Shown: piece by piece, positions 44,813-57,064 of the stretch
Layout: each line of letters starts with the position of its first letter
How positions within the stretch are numbered: position 1 is the first letter of the stretch
DNA from: Ascaphus truei
Lineage: Eukaryota > Chordata > Amphibia > Anura > Ascaphidae
Assembly (NCBI GenBank): GCA_036426205.1
Contig: WSYH01002500.1
Span: forward strand, 1-64,000
Length of the DNA: 64,000 bases
Direction of reading: 5' to 3'
Program-made: the position numbers and the translations under genes
Notes under the pieces: generated by a model
What the model saw: only the letters and a program-made list of their open reading frames with translations
What the model was told of the DNA's origin: nothing
The model's database searches: none

Positions 44813-45598
44813 CTGTATGAGCTCAGCAAATGTTTATATGACTGTAGCCCTGTGTGGTTTGTGCTATAGGTCTGCCCTCCTCCTGGCGTAATAACTGCTT
44901 AAGGGCAGGTTTGCCAGGAGAAATCATGGGTTTTCCCCACTTCATGCTGTGCATTGAGTCAGTGAAGACAGTGTCATCAGGCTCTGTGTCCAATTAGAAG
45001 ACACAGGGGTGTGCCTGCTGGAGTTACTTACTGCACAGAACTTCCTATTTAGTTGAGTATGTCCCTACCGTGAGAGGAGCAAGGTTACCCAGACCAAGCT
45101 GCCAGGACTGGCTGGCTTGAGGCCTTCCTACGGGGAGTGAGGGTATACCACATACCTCCTATCCTAAAAGAGGATAGAGGAAGAGCAGGACCCACTCTTG
45201 GTGCTCTTGGCTGGGAGTGAGGTCAGGAACATCCTGGAGGGAGACAGCTTGCTGTATGATCTGGCTGCTGAATAGAAGAAGAGGCCAATAAAGAGACACT
45301 GCACTTTTACCTATAGTCCTGCCTGAGAGTGAAGTATATCGGAAGGAGGGAGGCATCATTCTTTTGCAGATACTTCACCCCATACAGCTGGGGCCTGCAC
45401 GAGATGCAGGCGCTGCACCAGTAAGTGAGATTGAGGCACAACCCCAGAAGCCCGTCCTGTTATCCCCCATATCATCGCGGGAGACTCAGGGCCCCCTGTT
45501 ACCAGCAAGTATGCACCACACTAAGACACGTAGCCTGGGCAGTATATTCCCAAGGAAACCCTATGTGAGATTGGGGGGGGGGGGGAATAAGGGTTACA
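44813..45598 (+). mobile_element. LTR-like segment (tentative solo LTR)
   Basis: GC-richer than its flanks, begins near TGTATGAGC or TGTAGCCC (44842), has AATAAAGAGACACTGC near 45288 and ends in a G-rich run and GGGTTACA. No target duplication found; boundaries uncertain. Confidence 0.35.
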
Positions 45599-45599
45599 T

Positions 45600-46340
45600 A
45601 ACTGTTTTGTATATACCTCTTTCTTCTCTACAGAGGCTTTTTTTGACGTCAGTGTGCCCCTTCAGGTTTTATACATTCTGTATTTATTGTTTAGATATTT
45701 CATATTAATTGTTTATAATTTTTATTTATATATATTTTTTCTTATTCTTTCAGTTCTCTTCTGGTCTTTTTTTTTTTTTTTTTTCTCTTTTTGCTCATTT
45801 CCACTTTTTTTATTCTTGACATGTCATTTGCAATTGTTTTGTGTTTATTAATTAATTGTTCATTTTTATCTATATATTATTGATATTTGCTGTTTTTTAT
45901 TTTTTATATTTGTTGTTCATTTCCAGTAGATATGGGCATTTGTGGAGCTAATGTGTTTATTTTTTTAGTATTAATAAAGCTATGTGTAGTGAATTAGCTT
46001 CACGTGGTCACACAGCCCCTTGGAGGAGCTGTGTTGCTATATACACAAGCACGCATAACGACTGAGACTTTTTCTGTTATTAGCAATAAAGTTTTGTCTG
46101 TTGTGATTCACTTAAACCAATGAGAATCTGCAATAGTTAATACTTTCGGAGAGACGGAATGAGGGCGTGGTCTAACATCTGATGTAACGCGCAAGCCAGA
46201 TTTTAAAATTTGCCGGTTTCTAACACAATTTTACACCATGATGAAGTGCTAAACGCACGAAACGTGTTGTGTTTTGCTACGGTACCTCACTAAGGTTTTT
46301 TTTTTGTATGGTCTAATAAAGTCTTTTTAATGAGTGAGCC
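45600..46340 (+). mobile_element. PLE pseudo-LTR/3' UTR, target of LTR element A
   Basis: T-rich non-coding DNA with AATAAAG, a hammerhead-like block and TCTTTTTAATGAGTGAGCC. The sequence resumes at 61281 after the element A nest (CCTCTGGATCTTTTTTC), so A is inserted in it. Confidence 0.55.
46231..46275 (+). ncRNA. Hammerhead-like fold, PLE pseudo-LTR
   Basis: ACACC / UGAUGA, extra A, helix II GUGC/GCAC, GAAAC, GUGUU, then GUGU pairing with the ACAC upstream. The first core base is A for C, so probably inactive. Confidence 0.5.
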
Positions 46341-46924
46341 TGTAAGAGATCTGTGCAGAGGTACGCAATAGAGACTGGTTTTAAGGTGAACTAAAATAAG
46401 ACTTTTATTGCGCCTGCTTCTTTAACACATGAAAATCATCAACCGTATGCAAATAAGGTGTCAAACAAAGCTTCTGCTCCACTTGGGAGTATTTCTAATT
46501 AAACATATGCAGTCCAGATCTCCCTTTAGATAGCATGTTTCCCAGCCCCAAACATATATTTTGATATGTGCAGATATACGACAGTTTTAGAAAGTAAAGC
46601 TTATCTGTCTCTATGGTAGCTGTAGGGGGGAATCCTTCTCTGCTCTCCTGGCGCAGTCTTTTTGTCCTAAGGCACTTTCAGATTTCAGGCTTTAGAAGTC
46701 TTCTCCCCTTTGTTGTCTTGTTGTCTGGTTTCAGCCTACAGCTGCTCAAGACCTCTCTGTCCCTTCCTGGTTCAGCCCTCGTGTGAGCTCAGGAGTCTCT
46801 CCTTCTTGACTCAGGATGAGCCTTTTCTCTAACAAACCTCCAATCAGCCAGGTGCTGGTCAATTAACCAGCACACTGCTGGATTAGAGGCAAGTTTTCTG
46901 AACAGGGATAAGTCCCCTGTTACA
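46341..46924 (-). repeat. Element A 3' LTR
   Basis: 584 bp, starts TGTAACAGGGGACTTATCC and ends CTCTTACA on the minus strand, with AATAAAAG near its end. It is preceded by the purine tract AACAGGGGAGATA. It shares a plan and many blocks with the B/C LTRs but is a different subfamily. Confidence 0.9.
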
Positions 46925-49139
46925 TATCTCCCCTGTTTGTGGGAAGCTCGGGCTTGCCACAGCCATAGCCCATCCTTCCACTTTCATTCGAGAAATCTCA
47001 GTGACTTGAATGAGAGTGGATGGAGGAAGAGAACCCTCAGTCCCGCTGGAATTGGAGCCCTTCCTCCAGTTTAGTTATGTCTCCTCCAGAAGGTGCTTGA
47101 GATCAGCAGTCCGCAGTCGCTCAAGGATAACTTTTTCAAATTACAGTCTTTCAACTGACCGCGTGGTCATGAGCTTTCCCCTGTGTCGGGCGCTCCTATT
47201 TTTGTAGGCAGACTGTATGGCGACAGTCGCAGAGTGTTTATGCAAATAGCTTTCTCTCAACATCTTTCCCATGTACTCCACTTTAGCACCAAATGTCCAT
47301 TCCATGGTATCACAAGAGTGCCCAAGAACAGCCACCTGAGCCCTCAGTTCTTTAAGCTGTCTTCCTGCACTTTTTCCATTCAATGTAGTTGCCAGTTCAA
47401 CTTCTTTGGGATTAAGTTGCGATTCCAGCTCCATTTCCAGAGAACGTCCTATGTTTTCAGCATCCTCAGCTAAGGTTTCTTCTGGCTTTGATTCTGCACT
47501 CCTACCTCTGTTGGTTGCCTGTTGGGCAGCTGCAGGTTTGGCTAGTGCTTTCTTAGGTGGCTCAAACTTCGTTATCTTGTTTTGAAGGTGAGTGGTGTCC
47601 CCAGCTCTCACTGTACCCTTGTCCTCATGGGCATTAGTTACTGTGAAATACCGATGCTTAAGCAGAGCCAATACCTTTTCTCGTATTTGAGGCATCTGTA
47701 AGTTACTTGTCTGCAGAGTCTCACTCTGTTTCTTGAGTGTATCCTGCCATTCTCCTTTCAGGGTCTTTATTTCTTCCCTGTGCTTTCTCTGAGCTTACTT
47801 CCACCTATCATTCATTATTTTGTTGAGCACTGTGAACTTCTTCGCTGGGGCCGCAGTTACTCATCTCAGTTTCTGGACCTTTTTGTGCTCCCTCTTGTAC
47901 CAAGTCACCTGGCCTCTAAGCTTAGCCTCTAGTGATGCTTTGGTGATGGTCAGTGTAGCCTTCAGTTTATCATGCTACTTTGTGAGGACACACTGGGTAA
48001 TCACACGTTCCTGCAGCACCTGTATTTCCTTAGCAGCCTGCTGATTTTCTTCCTGCAGAGCTCGCTGCTTCTCCTCGGCATTCTGGAGGTGTGTATGCAG
48101 ACCTTGCAGTTGGTTCTGCAGACGGTGCTCTGCTTCAAACTTTTCATCTTCCAACAGTTTTTTTTATTTTTTCAAGCTCGTTCATTCTTTCCATTGATGT
48201 GGTCTGTCAACTCAGAAGTTTCTTTTTTTTCAGTCTCTGTACTATTCAGGGCCTCCTTGCAGTCCACCTTCCATTTTCACACATCTGCTTGGAGGCGGGT
48301 TGTCTCCTGGCATGAGACTTCCATCTCCAGGTTGAGGGTCTGAAGCTCCTTCTGAGAGTCTTTAAGATCCATATTAAAACTGAGGATAGTTTTTTGAGAG
48401 ATGTCCAGTTCCTTAATGAGACTGTGAAGTTCCTTTTTAGAGACTTCCAGTTCTGTGCGGCAACTGCTGATCTCTTGGTGTGAGGCATCCAGTGCTGTGC
48501 GGATAGTGTGAACCTCCTTCTGGGGTATGTCCACCTTTACCCGGACACTGTTGACCTCCTGGTGTGTGGCATTCAGTTCTATGCGGAGAGTGTGAACCTC
48601 ATTTTGAGAGACTTCCACTCTCTATGGCACTTGCGAACTTCTTGGTGTGAGGCATTCAGTTCCGAGAGACTTTGAGATCTAAATTAAGATCGAGGATAGT
48701 TTTCTTTGAAATGTCGATCTCCTCAGCGAGACTGAGAAGTTCCTTTCTGGAGACTTCAAGTTCAGTGCGAACGCTGTTGATCTCATGGTGTGAGGCATCC
48801 AGTGCTGGGCGGAGTGTATGAACCTCCTTCTGGGATACATCCACCTCTGTCCGGACACTGATGACCTCTTGTTGTGAGGCTTTCAGCTCTAGGCAAAAAG
48901 TGTGAACCTCATTCTGAGAGACTTCCACCTCACTATGGCATTTGTGAACAGGGCCACCAACAGCGGGGGACAAGGGCACTGGCATCCTGGGCCCCGTGGG
49001 TCAGTGGGGCCTGGCCGCCCGGGCCCCCTGCACTGCCGGGCGCCAGTTAATTAAATAAATACATTTTAAAAAAACTTACAAAAAATGGCAGCGATTCCCT
49101 GCAGTCCCGGCGTGCATGCGCAGGGCCCCCTTCCCCTAA

Positions 49140-49380
49140 CCACCCCCGCTCCAAACGTGGGACAGAAGGGGAAGTACAAGCTCCACTGCGGCCCGCTCCC
49201 CCTCCCGCTCCCAACGTGGGACGCAGGGGGAAGTACAAGATCCTCTGCGGCCCGCTCCCCTTCCCGCTCCCAACGTGGGACGGTGGGGGAAGTACAAGAT
49301 CCTCTGCGGCTCGCTCCCCCTCCCAATGTGGGACAGAGGGGAAGTACTAGCTCCTCCTGCGGCCCGCTTCCCCCCATGGC
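49140..49380 (+). repeat. GC-rich tandem repeat, about 60-bp unit, four copies
   Basis: Units with CCCAACGTGGGAC and GGGGAAGTACAAG inside the hAT element. Confidence 0.85.
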
Positions 49381-49569
49381 CAGCTTCCCGCGCTCACACC
49401 TCCCGCGCAACCCCTGAGCCCACCTAACGTGCCCCCCCCAAACCCACCTGCCGTGCCCCCTTGCCCCCCCTCCCCAAGCCCACCGCCCATCCCGGGCAGC
49501 TGCTGCGGGGATATCGGGGGCAGGAGGGGGAAGCGTCCGGTGGCAAGCTGCACCCACCCGGTCAAGGTA

Positions 49570-50245
49570 AGTCACCCCACCCAGTCACTGTCACCCACTG
49601 TCACTGTCACCCACCCAGTCACTGACTGTCACCCACCTAGTCACTGTCACCCACCTAGTCACTGCCACCCAGTCACTCTCTCCCACCCAGTCACTGTCAC
49701 CCAGTCACTCTCTCCCACACAGTCACTCTCTCCCACCAAGTAACTCTCTCCCACCCAGTCACTGTCACCCAGTCACTCTCTCCCACCCACCCACTCTCTC
49801 CCACCCAGTCACTGTCACCCAGTCACTCTCTCCCACCCAGTCACTGTCACCCAGTCACTCTCTCCAACCCAGCCACTGTCACCCAGTCACTGTCTTCCAC
49901 CCACCCACTGTCTCCCACCCACCGTCATTCACCCACCCACCGTCATTCACCCACCTACTGTCATTCACCCACCCACCTACTGTCATTCATCCATCCAAAA
50001 CTGTCATTCATCCATCCACCCACCCACTGTCATTCATACATCCAACCACCCACTATCATTCATCCAAACTGTCATTCATCCACCCACTGTCATCCGTCCA
50101 TCCACCGACCCACCCACTGTCATTCATCCACCCACCCACCATCATTCACCCACCCACTCACTGTCATTCACCCACCCACTCACTGTCATTCAACCACCCA
50201 CCCACCCACTGTCATTCTACTGTCATTCACTCATCCACCCACCAA
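49570..50245 (+). repeat. CCCACCCAGTCACTGTCA / CCACTGTCATTCATCCA minisatellite
   Basis: Many short, variable units, moving from AGTCACTCTCTCCCACCC types to CACTGTCATTCATCCACC types along the array. Not coding. Confidence 0.9.
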
Positions 50246-51824
50246 CCCAGGCAAGCAGTCACATGTCTTTTGTTGAAAATATAAAAAAAACAGGTTGCAT
50301 TGTAATGTTTTTTTCTGTATCACAATAAGAAAACAGTTAAGTAAAAGTTGCGCTCTAAAAGATATTTTTTCGTGGTAGGTGCACTATGGGTTCGGGGGGG
50401 GGGGCCTGCTCCTTTCATTTGTCCTGGGCCCCATTATTTCTGTTGGCGGCCCTGTTTGTGAACGTCTTGCTGAAAGACTGTAATCTCCTTCAGTACCTCT
50501 TCATACTTCTGCTTCAGAATAGCAATCATTCTATCAGATTGACTCTGCTTTCCATCCATAGTGGTAATAGTAGCATTTGCTGTATCTAGATCTGTCCTTA
50601 AATTCTCCAATTCAGTTCCAGATTCAGAGTACATTGCGAGAACAGTCTTCTGTAGCTTAGCATTATCTTCCCTCTCCAGTTTCAATTGTTCCCGGAGCAG
50701 ATCCCAGTCACGCCTGCCAATTTTCAGGGCATCATCAGGGCTGGTCAAGGGATTGTCACTCATGGGTTCCGGCTCTGCTTCCCTGGTATCGTTGGCTGAG
50801 GGTTCCTCACTGTTGGCACCGGCAGACACTTCTTTGGGTTATACGACTTCTGCCTTGGGCTTTCTGGATATTCTGTCAACCGCATGACGAATCCTCAATT
50901 TTCTCTAGGCTGCAGGGCATCTTGGTCACCCTTTTTCTCCGCGGGATCTACGGACGTGTCTGTTCCTTCCACGGTAAGTGAAGAACCGCTTTCCTTTTTC
51001 CACCTTTTTGTTTTGGATGACTCCGTCCCATCACGAATACTGGGGTCTCGTCTCTATTTGATACTTCAGCAGCTTCACTGTATCCGCCAGGCTTTGCTTG
51101 CAGTTGTGTTAGCTGACAGGAATATTTGGTGATCTGGTGCTCCCGCTCTTGCTCCTGCCGATCGCATTCGTTTTTCGGTTTGTACCGAATGCAGACACCC
51201 CCACCAATCTTGGGGTGTTTTGTGGGTGTGACTCGGTTCGGGTTCCCCATAAGAGATGTCTTCCTCCCTATCGGATTGGAAGGGCCACTCTTCCGTGGGG
51301 TAGGGTTCATTACAGGAACGCTGCATCTTGTCCTCCATTTTTAGGCTATCAGGTGTAATTTTCTTCCTGACCTCAGGAGGCGCTATTGCAGCTGTTGCCA
51401 CTGTATTTGCTAGAACCCCCAATTGTGGTAGTCCTACAGGTGGGCATATTTTGCTTGTAGAGGTCATAGCTCTCACAGGCATCTCTGTAGACTTATTCTT
51501 CTTTTTCCCTTTGGTGAGTTTTCCAATATCAGCAGTGCTATGCACGCATTCTCTCTCATCAGTGATACTGGCTTTGCAGTTCCCAAGTAAAACTTCTGTA
51601 ACTCCCTTGGGTCTACAGCATATTGCTTGCTGCTGCAGTTCGTTGGCTCGTTGACAAACATAGTCCTCTGGCTGCTGCCCTTTTCCTGGGGCCATGTAGG
51701 GGCCATCCTTAGCATCTGAATAAGGCTTGAAAGGACACTGCTCCATGTGGCTGGGCTCTTTATACCAGGAACATATTTTCTTCCCCATTCTTGCAGAGTC
51801 TGTATTTGACTTCATCTGGGCGGC

Positions 51825-52405
51825 TGTAACAGGGGAGTTATCCCTGTTCAGGTAATGTACCTCTAATCCAGCAGTGTGGTGGCTAACTGCTGGTAGTCAA
51901 TTAACAAACACCACCTGCCTGATTAGATGGCTTAGAAAAGCCTGTCTTTTGAGACAGGAAGTGAGACTCCTTAGCTCACACCTGAGCTGAACTTGGAGAC
52001 AAATAGTCTTGAGCCCTGCCAGAAGAAACAGCAGAGCTGCTTTCAAAACACAGGGGAAACTTCTAAACCTGAATTCTGACACACCCTGAGGAAAAGGGAG
52101 CTGAACCAGGGACAGAGAATATTTTCCCTCCAAACCAAAAGGAACAGATAAGACTTTCATTTATGAGACTTCTTATATCTGCTTAATTCATGCTACAGTA
52201 TATGTTTGGGGCTGGGAGACATGCTTATCTAAGGGAGTTGTGAACTGCATAGTATTTCACTAGAAATACTCCCAAGTGAATATAAGCTTTGTTTACCCCT
52301 TGTTTGGATGGTTTCCTGATGTTAAGGAAACAGGCGCAATAAAAGGCTTATTTAATTTCACTATAATCAGTCTCCCTTGCATACCTCTGTGAGCGTCTGC
52401 CTACA
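51825..52405 (+). repeat. Element B/C LTR 1
   Basis: 581 bp, TGTAACAGGGG start, GCCTACA end, with CAATAAAAGGC near the 3' part. Close to LTRs 2 and 3. Confidence 0.92.
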
Positions 52406-52407
52406 TA

Positions 52408-52425
52408 TGATGTCCGAAGTGGGAC
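52408..52425 (+). promoter_or_regulatory. Possible primer-binding site
   Basis: TGATGTCCGAAGTGGGAC begins three bases inside LTR 1 and is repeated after LTR 2 (56566). The position is right for a tRNA primer site. The match to a given tRNA was not established. Confidence 0.45.
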
Positions 52426-52604
52426 GAGAGGTGGTCTTTGAAGTTAGAAAGGACCGGAGATTTGTTCTGTGAAAAAAAATGTATGCTTTTTGCCTACAAA
52501 CAGTCTGAGCAACTTAAAAAAAATAAAAATAAAAAATATCTCATGCAGCAGAGATCAGAGTTAAAGTGATACACACCACTGCACTGAAACTTACAAAACC
52601 ACAG

Positions 52605-52653
52605 ATGGACTCTTTCCCCCAATCCCAAGAGGAGAGAGAGATTGCTGAAGCAG
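52605..52653 (+). other. Possible leader exon
   Basis: ATG opens MDSFPQSQEEREIAEA and ends CAG before GTAAAA, a plausible splice donor that could join the coiled-coil frame downstream. The same tract in C differs by 4 nt, and in A (near 59870-59920, minus) the ATG is TTG. The leader to 53240 repeats GCTGAAGCAG several times. Confidence 0.35.
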
Positions 52654-53321
52654 GTAAAACCTTATTTGCCTATCACAATAAAGTGTAATATGGTCATTGA
52701 AATAGGGGGTTTGCCTTCCAGCCATAATCAGGGTTCAAGAAGTGAGTTAGCCCTTGAAAGGGATAGGCATTTGTTATTTTGAAATGTTTAGCTGAAGCAG
52801 TGAATACAGATGGTGACCCATGAGCGGTACTGATTCTGCAAGTAAAGGCTGCCACACCACATAGGACTACCAGTTGTGAATGGAGTATATGCAGAAAAAT
52901 GTGAAAATTGATGCAAGACTGTGCTGAAGCAGGGGAATTTTCAGTCAACAAGTGCTGAGGGTAAAATTGCCTACTAGAAAAAAAGGAATTGCTGAACGGT
53001 GTAAAAGGTATCCCAAAGTGTGAAGAGTGAATGTCATAATAACCAAAGTTGAGACTGAACTCAAGCAGAAAACCACATTATTTGGCTGAAGCAGAGAGAT
53101 TGCACCTAGCAAGTAAATGGTGTAAAGCAAACAGAAGTTTTTACCTAGCAACTACACATTCAGCATACCTAATGAGAGATTAAACCTAGCAAGTAAATGG
53201 TGTAAAGCAAATAGACGTTTTTACCTAGCAACTGCACATCTTGTATACCTGATGAGAGAAAATGCATGCACAGTACTGCTGATATTGTAAAACTTACCCA
53301 AGAAAGAAAAAGTCTACAAAG

Positions 53322-55928
53322 ATGCCTGCGAGAGCTATGACCTCTACAAGCAAAATATGCCCACCTGTAGGACTACCACAATTGGGGGTTCTAGCAAATA
53401 GAGTGGCAACAGCTGCAATAGCGCCTCCTGAGGTCAGGAAGAAAATTACACCTGATAGCCTAAAAATGGAGGACAAGATGCAGCGTTCCTGTAATGAACC
53501 CTACCCCACGGAAGAGTGGCCCTTCCAGTCCAATAAAGAGGAAGACATCTCTTACGGGGAACCCAAACCGAGTCACAGCCACAAAACACCCCAAGAATGG
53601 TGGGGGTGCCTGAACTCGGCACAAACCGAAAAGACCGCTCCCTTTGACGAATATGATCAGCAGGAGAAAGAGCGGGAGCAGTGGATCACCGAATATTTCC
53701 GTCAGCTATTACAGTTGCAAGAAAAGCCGGGTGGATCCAGTGACGCTGCTAAAATTTCAAGTGAAGATGGAGACCCCAGTATCCCTGAAGGGACGGTGTC
53801 ATCCAAAACAAAAAGGCGAAAAAAGAAAAGCGGTTCTTCATGTATCGTGGAAGGAACAGACACGTCCGCAGATCCTGTGGAGAAAAAGGGGGACCGAGAT
53901 GCCCTGCAGCCTAGAGAAAAGGGAGAATTCATCCCGCGGATAACCAAAATTCCAGAGGGCCCAAGGCAGAAGTCGTGTACCCCAAAGAAGTGTCTGTCTG
54001 GTGCCAACAGTGAGGAACCCTCAACCAGTCATCCCAGGGAAGCGGAGCCGGAACCAGTGAGTGACGATCCCTTGACCAGCCCTGAAGACGCCCTGAAAAT
54101 TGCCAGGCGTGACTGTGATCTACTTCGAGAACAATTGAAACTTGAGAGAGAAGATAATGCTGAGTTACAGAAGACGGTGCTCGCAATGTACTCTGAATCT
54201 GGAACAAAATTGGACGATCTCAGGACTGAGCTAGATACTGCAAACGCTACTATTTCCGGCATGGATGAAAAGCAAAGCCAATCTGATAAAATGATGACTA
54301 AGCTGAAGCGGAAGTATGAGGAGGCACGAAAGCAGATTACAGCCTTTCAGAAAGAGGTTCACACTCTTCGCGTAAAGCTGAATGCCTCACAACAGGAGGT
54401 CAACAATGTCCGGACAGAGGTGGACGTATCTCAGAAAGAGGTTCAGACACTCTACAGAGCACTGGATGCCTCACATCATGAGACCAACAGCTGCCGCACA
54501 GATCTGGAAGTTTCCAGAAAGGAACTACACAGTCTCACTGAGGAGCTGGACATTTCTAAAAAAACAATTGTCAGTCTTAATACAGATCTCCAAGTCTCCC
54601 AGAAGGAGCTTCAGAACCTCAACCTAGAGAAATAAGTCGCACGCCAGGAGACTGTCATTCTCAAAGCAGATGTGCGTAAATGGAAGGAGGACTGCAAGGA
54701 TGCCCTGAATAGTACAGAGACTGAAAAAGGAGAAAATTTAAGATTACAAAGAAAAAAATTAAAACTCAAAGAAGAAAATTTTAATTTGACAAACGACATC
54801 AAGGAAAAAAATGAAAAGCTGCACGAGCTTAAAGAAATAAATAGACTTTTGGAAGGTGAGAAGTTTGAAGCAGAGCACCGACTGCAGAACCAACTGCAAG
54901 GTCTGCGAACGCACCTCGAGAAGGCTGAGGAGAAGCAGCGAACTCTGCAGGAAGACAATCTGCAGGCTGTTAAAGAAATTCAAGTGCTGCAGGAATGTCT
55001 GATTACCCAGTATGTCCCCGCAAAGCAGCATGAGAAACTGAAGGCTACCCTGAGCATCACCAAAGCAACACTAAAGGCCAAGCTTAGAACCCAGGTGACG
55101 CGGCACAAAAGGGAGCACAAGAAGGTCCAGAAACAGAAACAAGTAACTGTGGCCCAAGCAAAGAAGTTCATAGTGCTTCACAATGCAATAAAAATGTGGA
55201 AGCAAGCTCAGAGAAAGCAAAGCATGCAGATAAATTCCCTGAGAAGAGACTTGCAAGACGCACTCAAAAAACAGGGATCTCTCGCGGATGAAATTACAGT
55301 CCTACAAGGACAAGTATTAACCCTGATTAAGCGTCAGTTTCCCACAGCCTCAAAAACCCATGAAGACAAGGGTACAGTGAGAGCTGAGAATACCGCTCAT
55401 CTGAAAGACAAGGTTGCAAAATTTGAACCACCTAAACAAGCACTAGCAAAACCTTCAGCCACCCAACAGGCAACAAAAGAAGGTACACGTGCTGAATCAA
55501 AACCAGAAGAATCCTTAGCTGATGAAGCTGAAAAGATGGGACATTCTCTGGAAGTGGGTGTGGAATTGCAAATTAACCCCAAAGAGGCTGAACTAGCAAC
55601 CCCATTGAGTGGGAAAATGGCAGAGAGACAGCTTCAAGAGTGGAAAACTCAAAGGGCTGTTTTTAAACGCTCTGCAACTGCTGCCATACAGTATGCCTAC
55701 AATAAGACAAGCACCCAACGCGAGGGAAATCTCATGACCGCGCACGTAGCAAAAAGACTATACTTAGAAAAAGTCCTCCTCGAGCGACTGAGGAGTGCTG
55801 ATTTCAAGCACCTTTGGGAGGAGACACAAATAAACTGGAGAAAGGGCTCCAATCCCAGCAGGCTCCAATCCCTGAGGGTTCTCTTCCTCCATCCACTCTC
55901 ATTCAAGTCACAGACATATCTAGAATGA
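53322..55928 (+). pseudogene. Element B coiled-coil protein
   Basis: Two frames in the same phase (437 and 418 codons) separated by one TAA at 54633-54635. First part: Pro/Ser-rich region as in A, basic KTKRRKKKSG, then heptad coiled coil from about residue 255 (LLREQLKLEREDNAELQKTV onward). Second part: continuous coiled coil (LKLKEENFNLTNDIKEKNEKL, EKLKATLSITKATLKAKL), HKREHKKVQKQKQ, then a tail with SATAAIQYAYNKTS and VLLERLRSADFKHLW. A PPT-like AACAGGGGAGGTA precedes LTR 2 at 55988. No enzyme motif. It lacks the zinc-knuckle-like start seen in A, which may be spliced in or lost. Confidence 0.78.
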
Positions 55929-55987
55929 GAGTGGAAGGATGGGCTTTGGCCGTGGCAAGCCTGAGCTTCCCACAAACAGGGGAGGTA

Positions 55988-56563
55988 TGTAACAGGTTAG
56001 TTATCCCTTTTCAGGTATTGTACCTCTAATCCAGCAGTGTGGTGGTTAACTGCTGGTAGTCAATTAACAAACACCACCTGCCTGATTAGATGGCTTAGAA
56101 AAGCCTGTCTTTTGAGACAGGAAGTGAGACTCCTTAGCTCACACCTGAGCTGAACTTGGAGACAAACAGTCTTGAGCCCTGCCAGAAGAAACAGCAGAGC
56201 TGCTTTCAGGACACAGGGGAAACTTCTAAACCTGAAGGCTGACACACCCTGAGGAAAAGGGAGCTGAACCAGGGACAGAGAAGATTTTACCTCCAAACCA
56301 AAAGGAACAGATACGACTTTCATTTATGAGACTTCTTATATCTGCTTAATTCATGCTATATGTTTGGGGCTGGGAGACATGCTTATCTAAGGGAGTTGTG
56401 AACTGCATAGTATTTCACTAGAAATACTCCCAAGTGAATAGAAGCTTTGTTTACCCCTTGTTTGGATGTTTTCCTGATGTTAAGGAAACAGGCGCAATAA
56501 AAGGCTTATTTAATTTCACTATAATCAGTCTCCCTTGCATACCTCTGTGAGCTTCCACCTACA
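55988..56563 (+). repeat. Element B/C LTR 2 (central)
   Basis: 576 bp; closely matches LTR 3 and LTR 1. Confidence 0.92.
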
Positions 56564-57064
56564 TATGATGTCCGAAGTGGGACGAGAGGTGGTCCTTTGA
56601 AGTTAGAAAGGACCGGAGATTTGTTCTGTGAAATTTTTTTTATGCTTTTTGCCTACAAACAGTCTGAGCAACTTAAAAAAAAAAAAAAATATCTCATGCA
56701 GCAGAGATCAGAGTTAAAGTGATATACACCACTGCACTGAAACTTACAAAACCACAGATGGACTCTTTTCCCCAATCCCAAGAGGAGAGAGAGAGAGACT
56801 GCTGAAGCAGGTAAAACCTTATTTGCCTATCACAATAAAGTGTAATATGGTCATTGAAATAGGGGGTTTGCCTTCCAGCCATAATCAGGGTTCAAGAAGT
56901 GAGTTAGCCCTTGAAAGGGATAGGCGTTTGTTATTTTGAAATGTTTAGCTGAAGCAGTGAATACAGATGGTGACCCATGAGCGGTACTGATTCTGCAAGT
57001 AAAGGCTGCCACACCGCATAGGACTACCAGTTGTGAATGGAGTATATGCAGAAAAATGTGAAAA

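Larger units (their letters stand above)
48949..50454. mobile_element. hAT-type non-autonomous transposon
   Basis: Ends CAGGGCCACCAACAG and its near complement CTGTTGGCGGCCCTG; an 8-bp duplication TTTGTGAA lies on both sides (48941-48948 and 50455-50462). 1506 bp, no transposase. It sits in the coiled-coil frame of element A. Confidence 0.93.
46950..51815 (-). pseudogene. Element A coiled-coil protein (most complete N-terminus)
   Basis: From ATG 51815: MKSNTDSARMGKKICSW, where CSWYKEPSHMEQC looks like a decayed zinc knuckle (Y for the second Cys). Then come Pro/Ser-rich and EEWPFQSDREEDISYGEP segments, ending near 51100. Further frames downstream give a long coiled coil with heptad runs such as EVHTLRIELNATHQEVNSVR, repeated about every 30-60 residues (50829-50434 and 48985-48277), and a C-terminal frame 47695-47141 with SATVAIQSAYKNRSARHRG, similar to an IQ motif. 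Frame breaks and the hAT element interrupt it. The protein is shared with copies B and C. I do not recognise a host parent. Likely a structural or Gag-like protein. Confidence 0.7.

Noticed and set aside
49429..49743. Pro/Thr/Ser-rich frame in the hAT element
   Set aside because: Translation of the CCCAGTCACTGTCA minisatellite.
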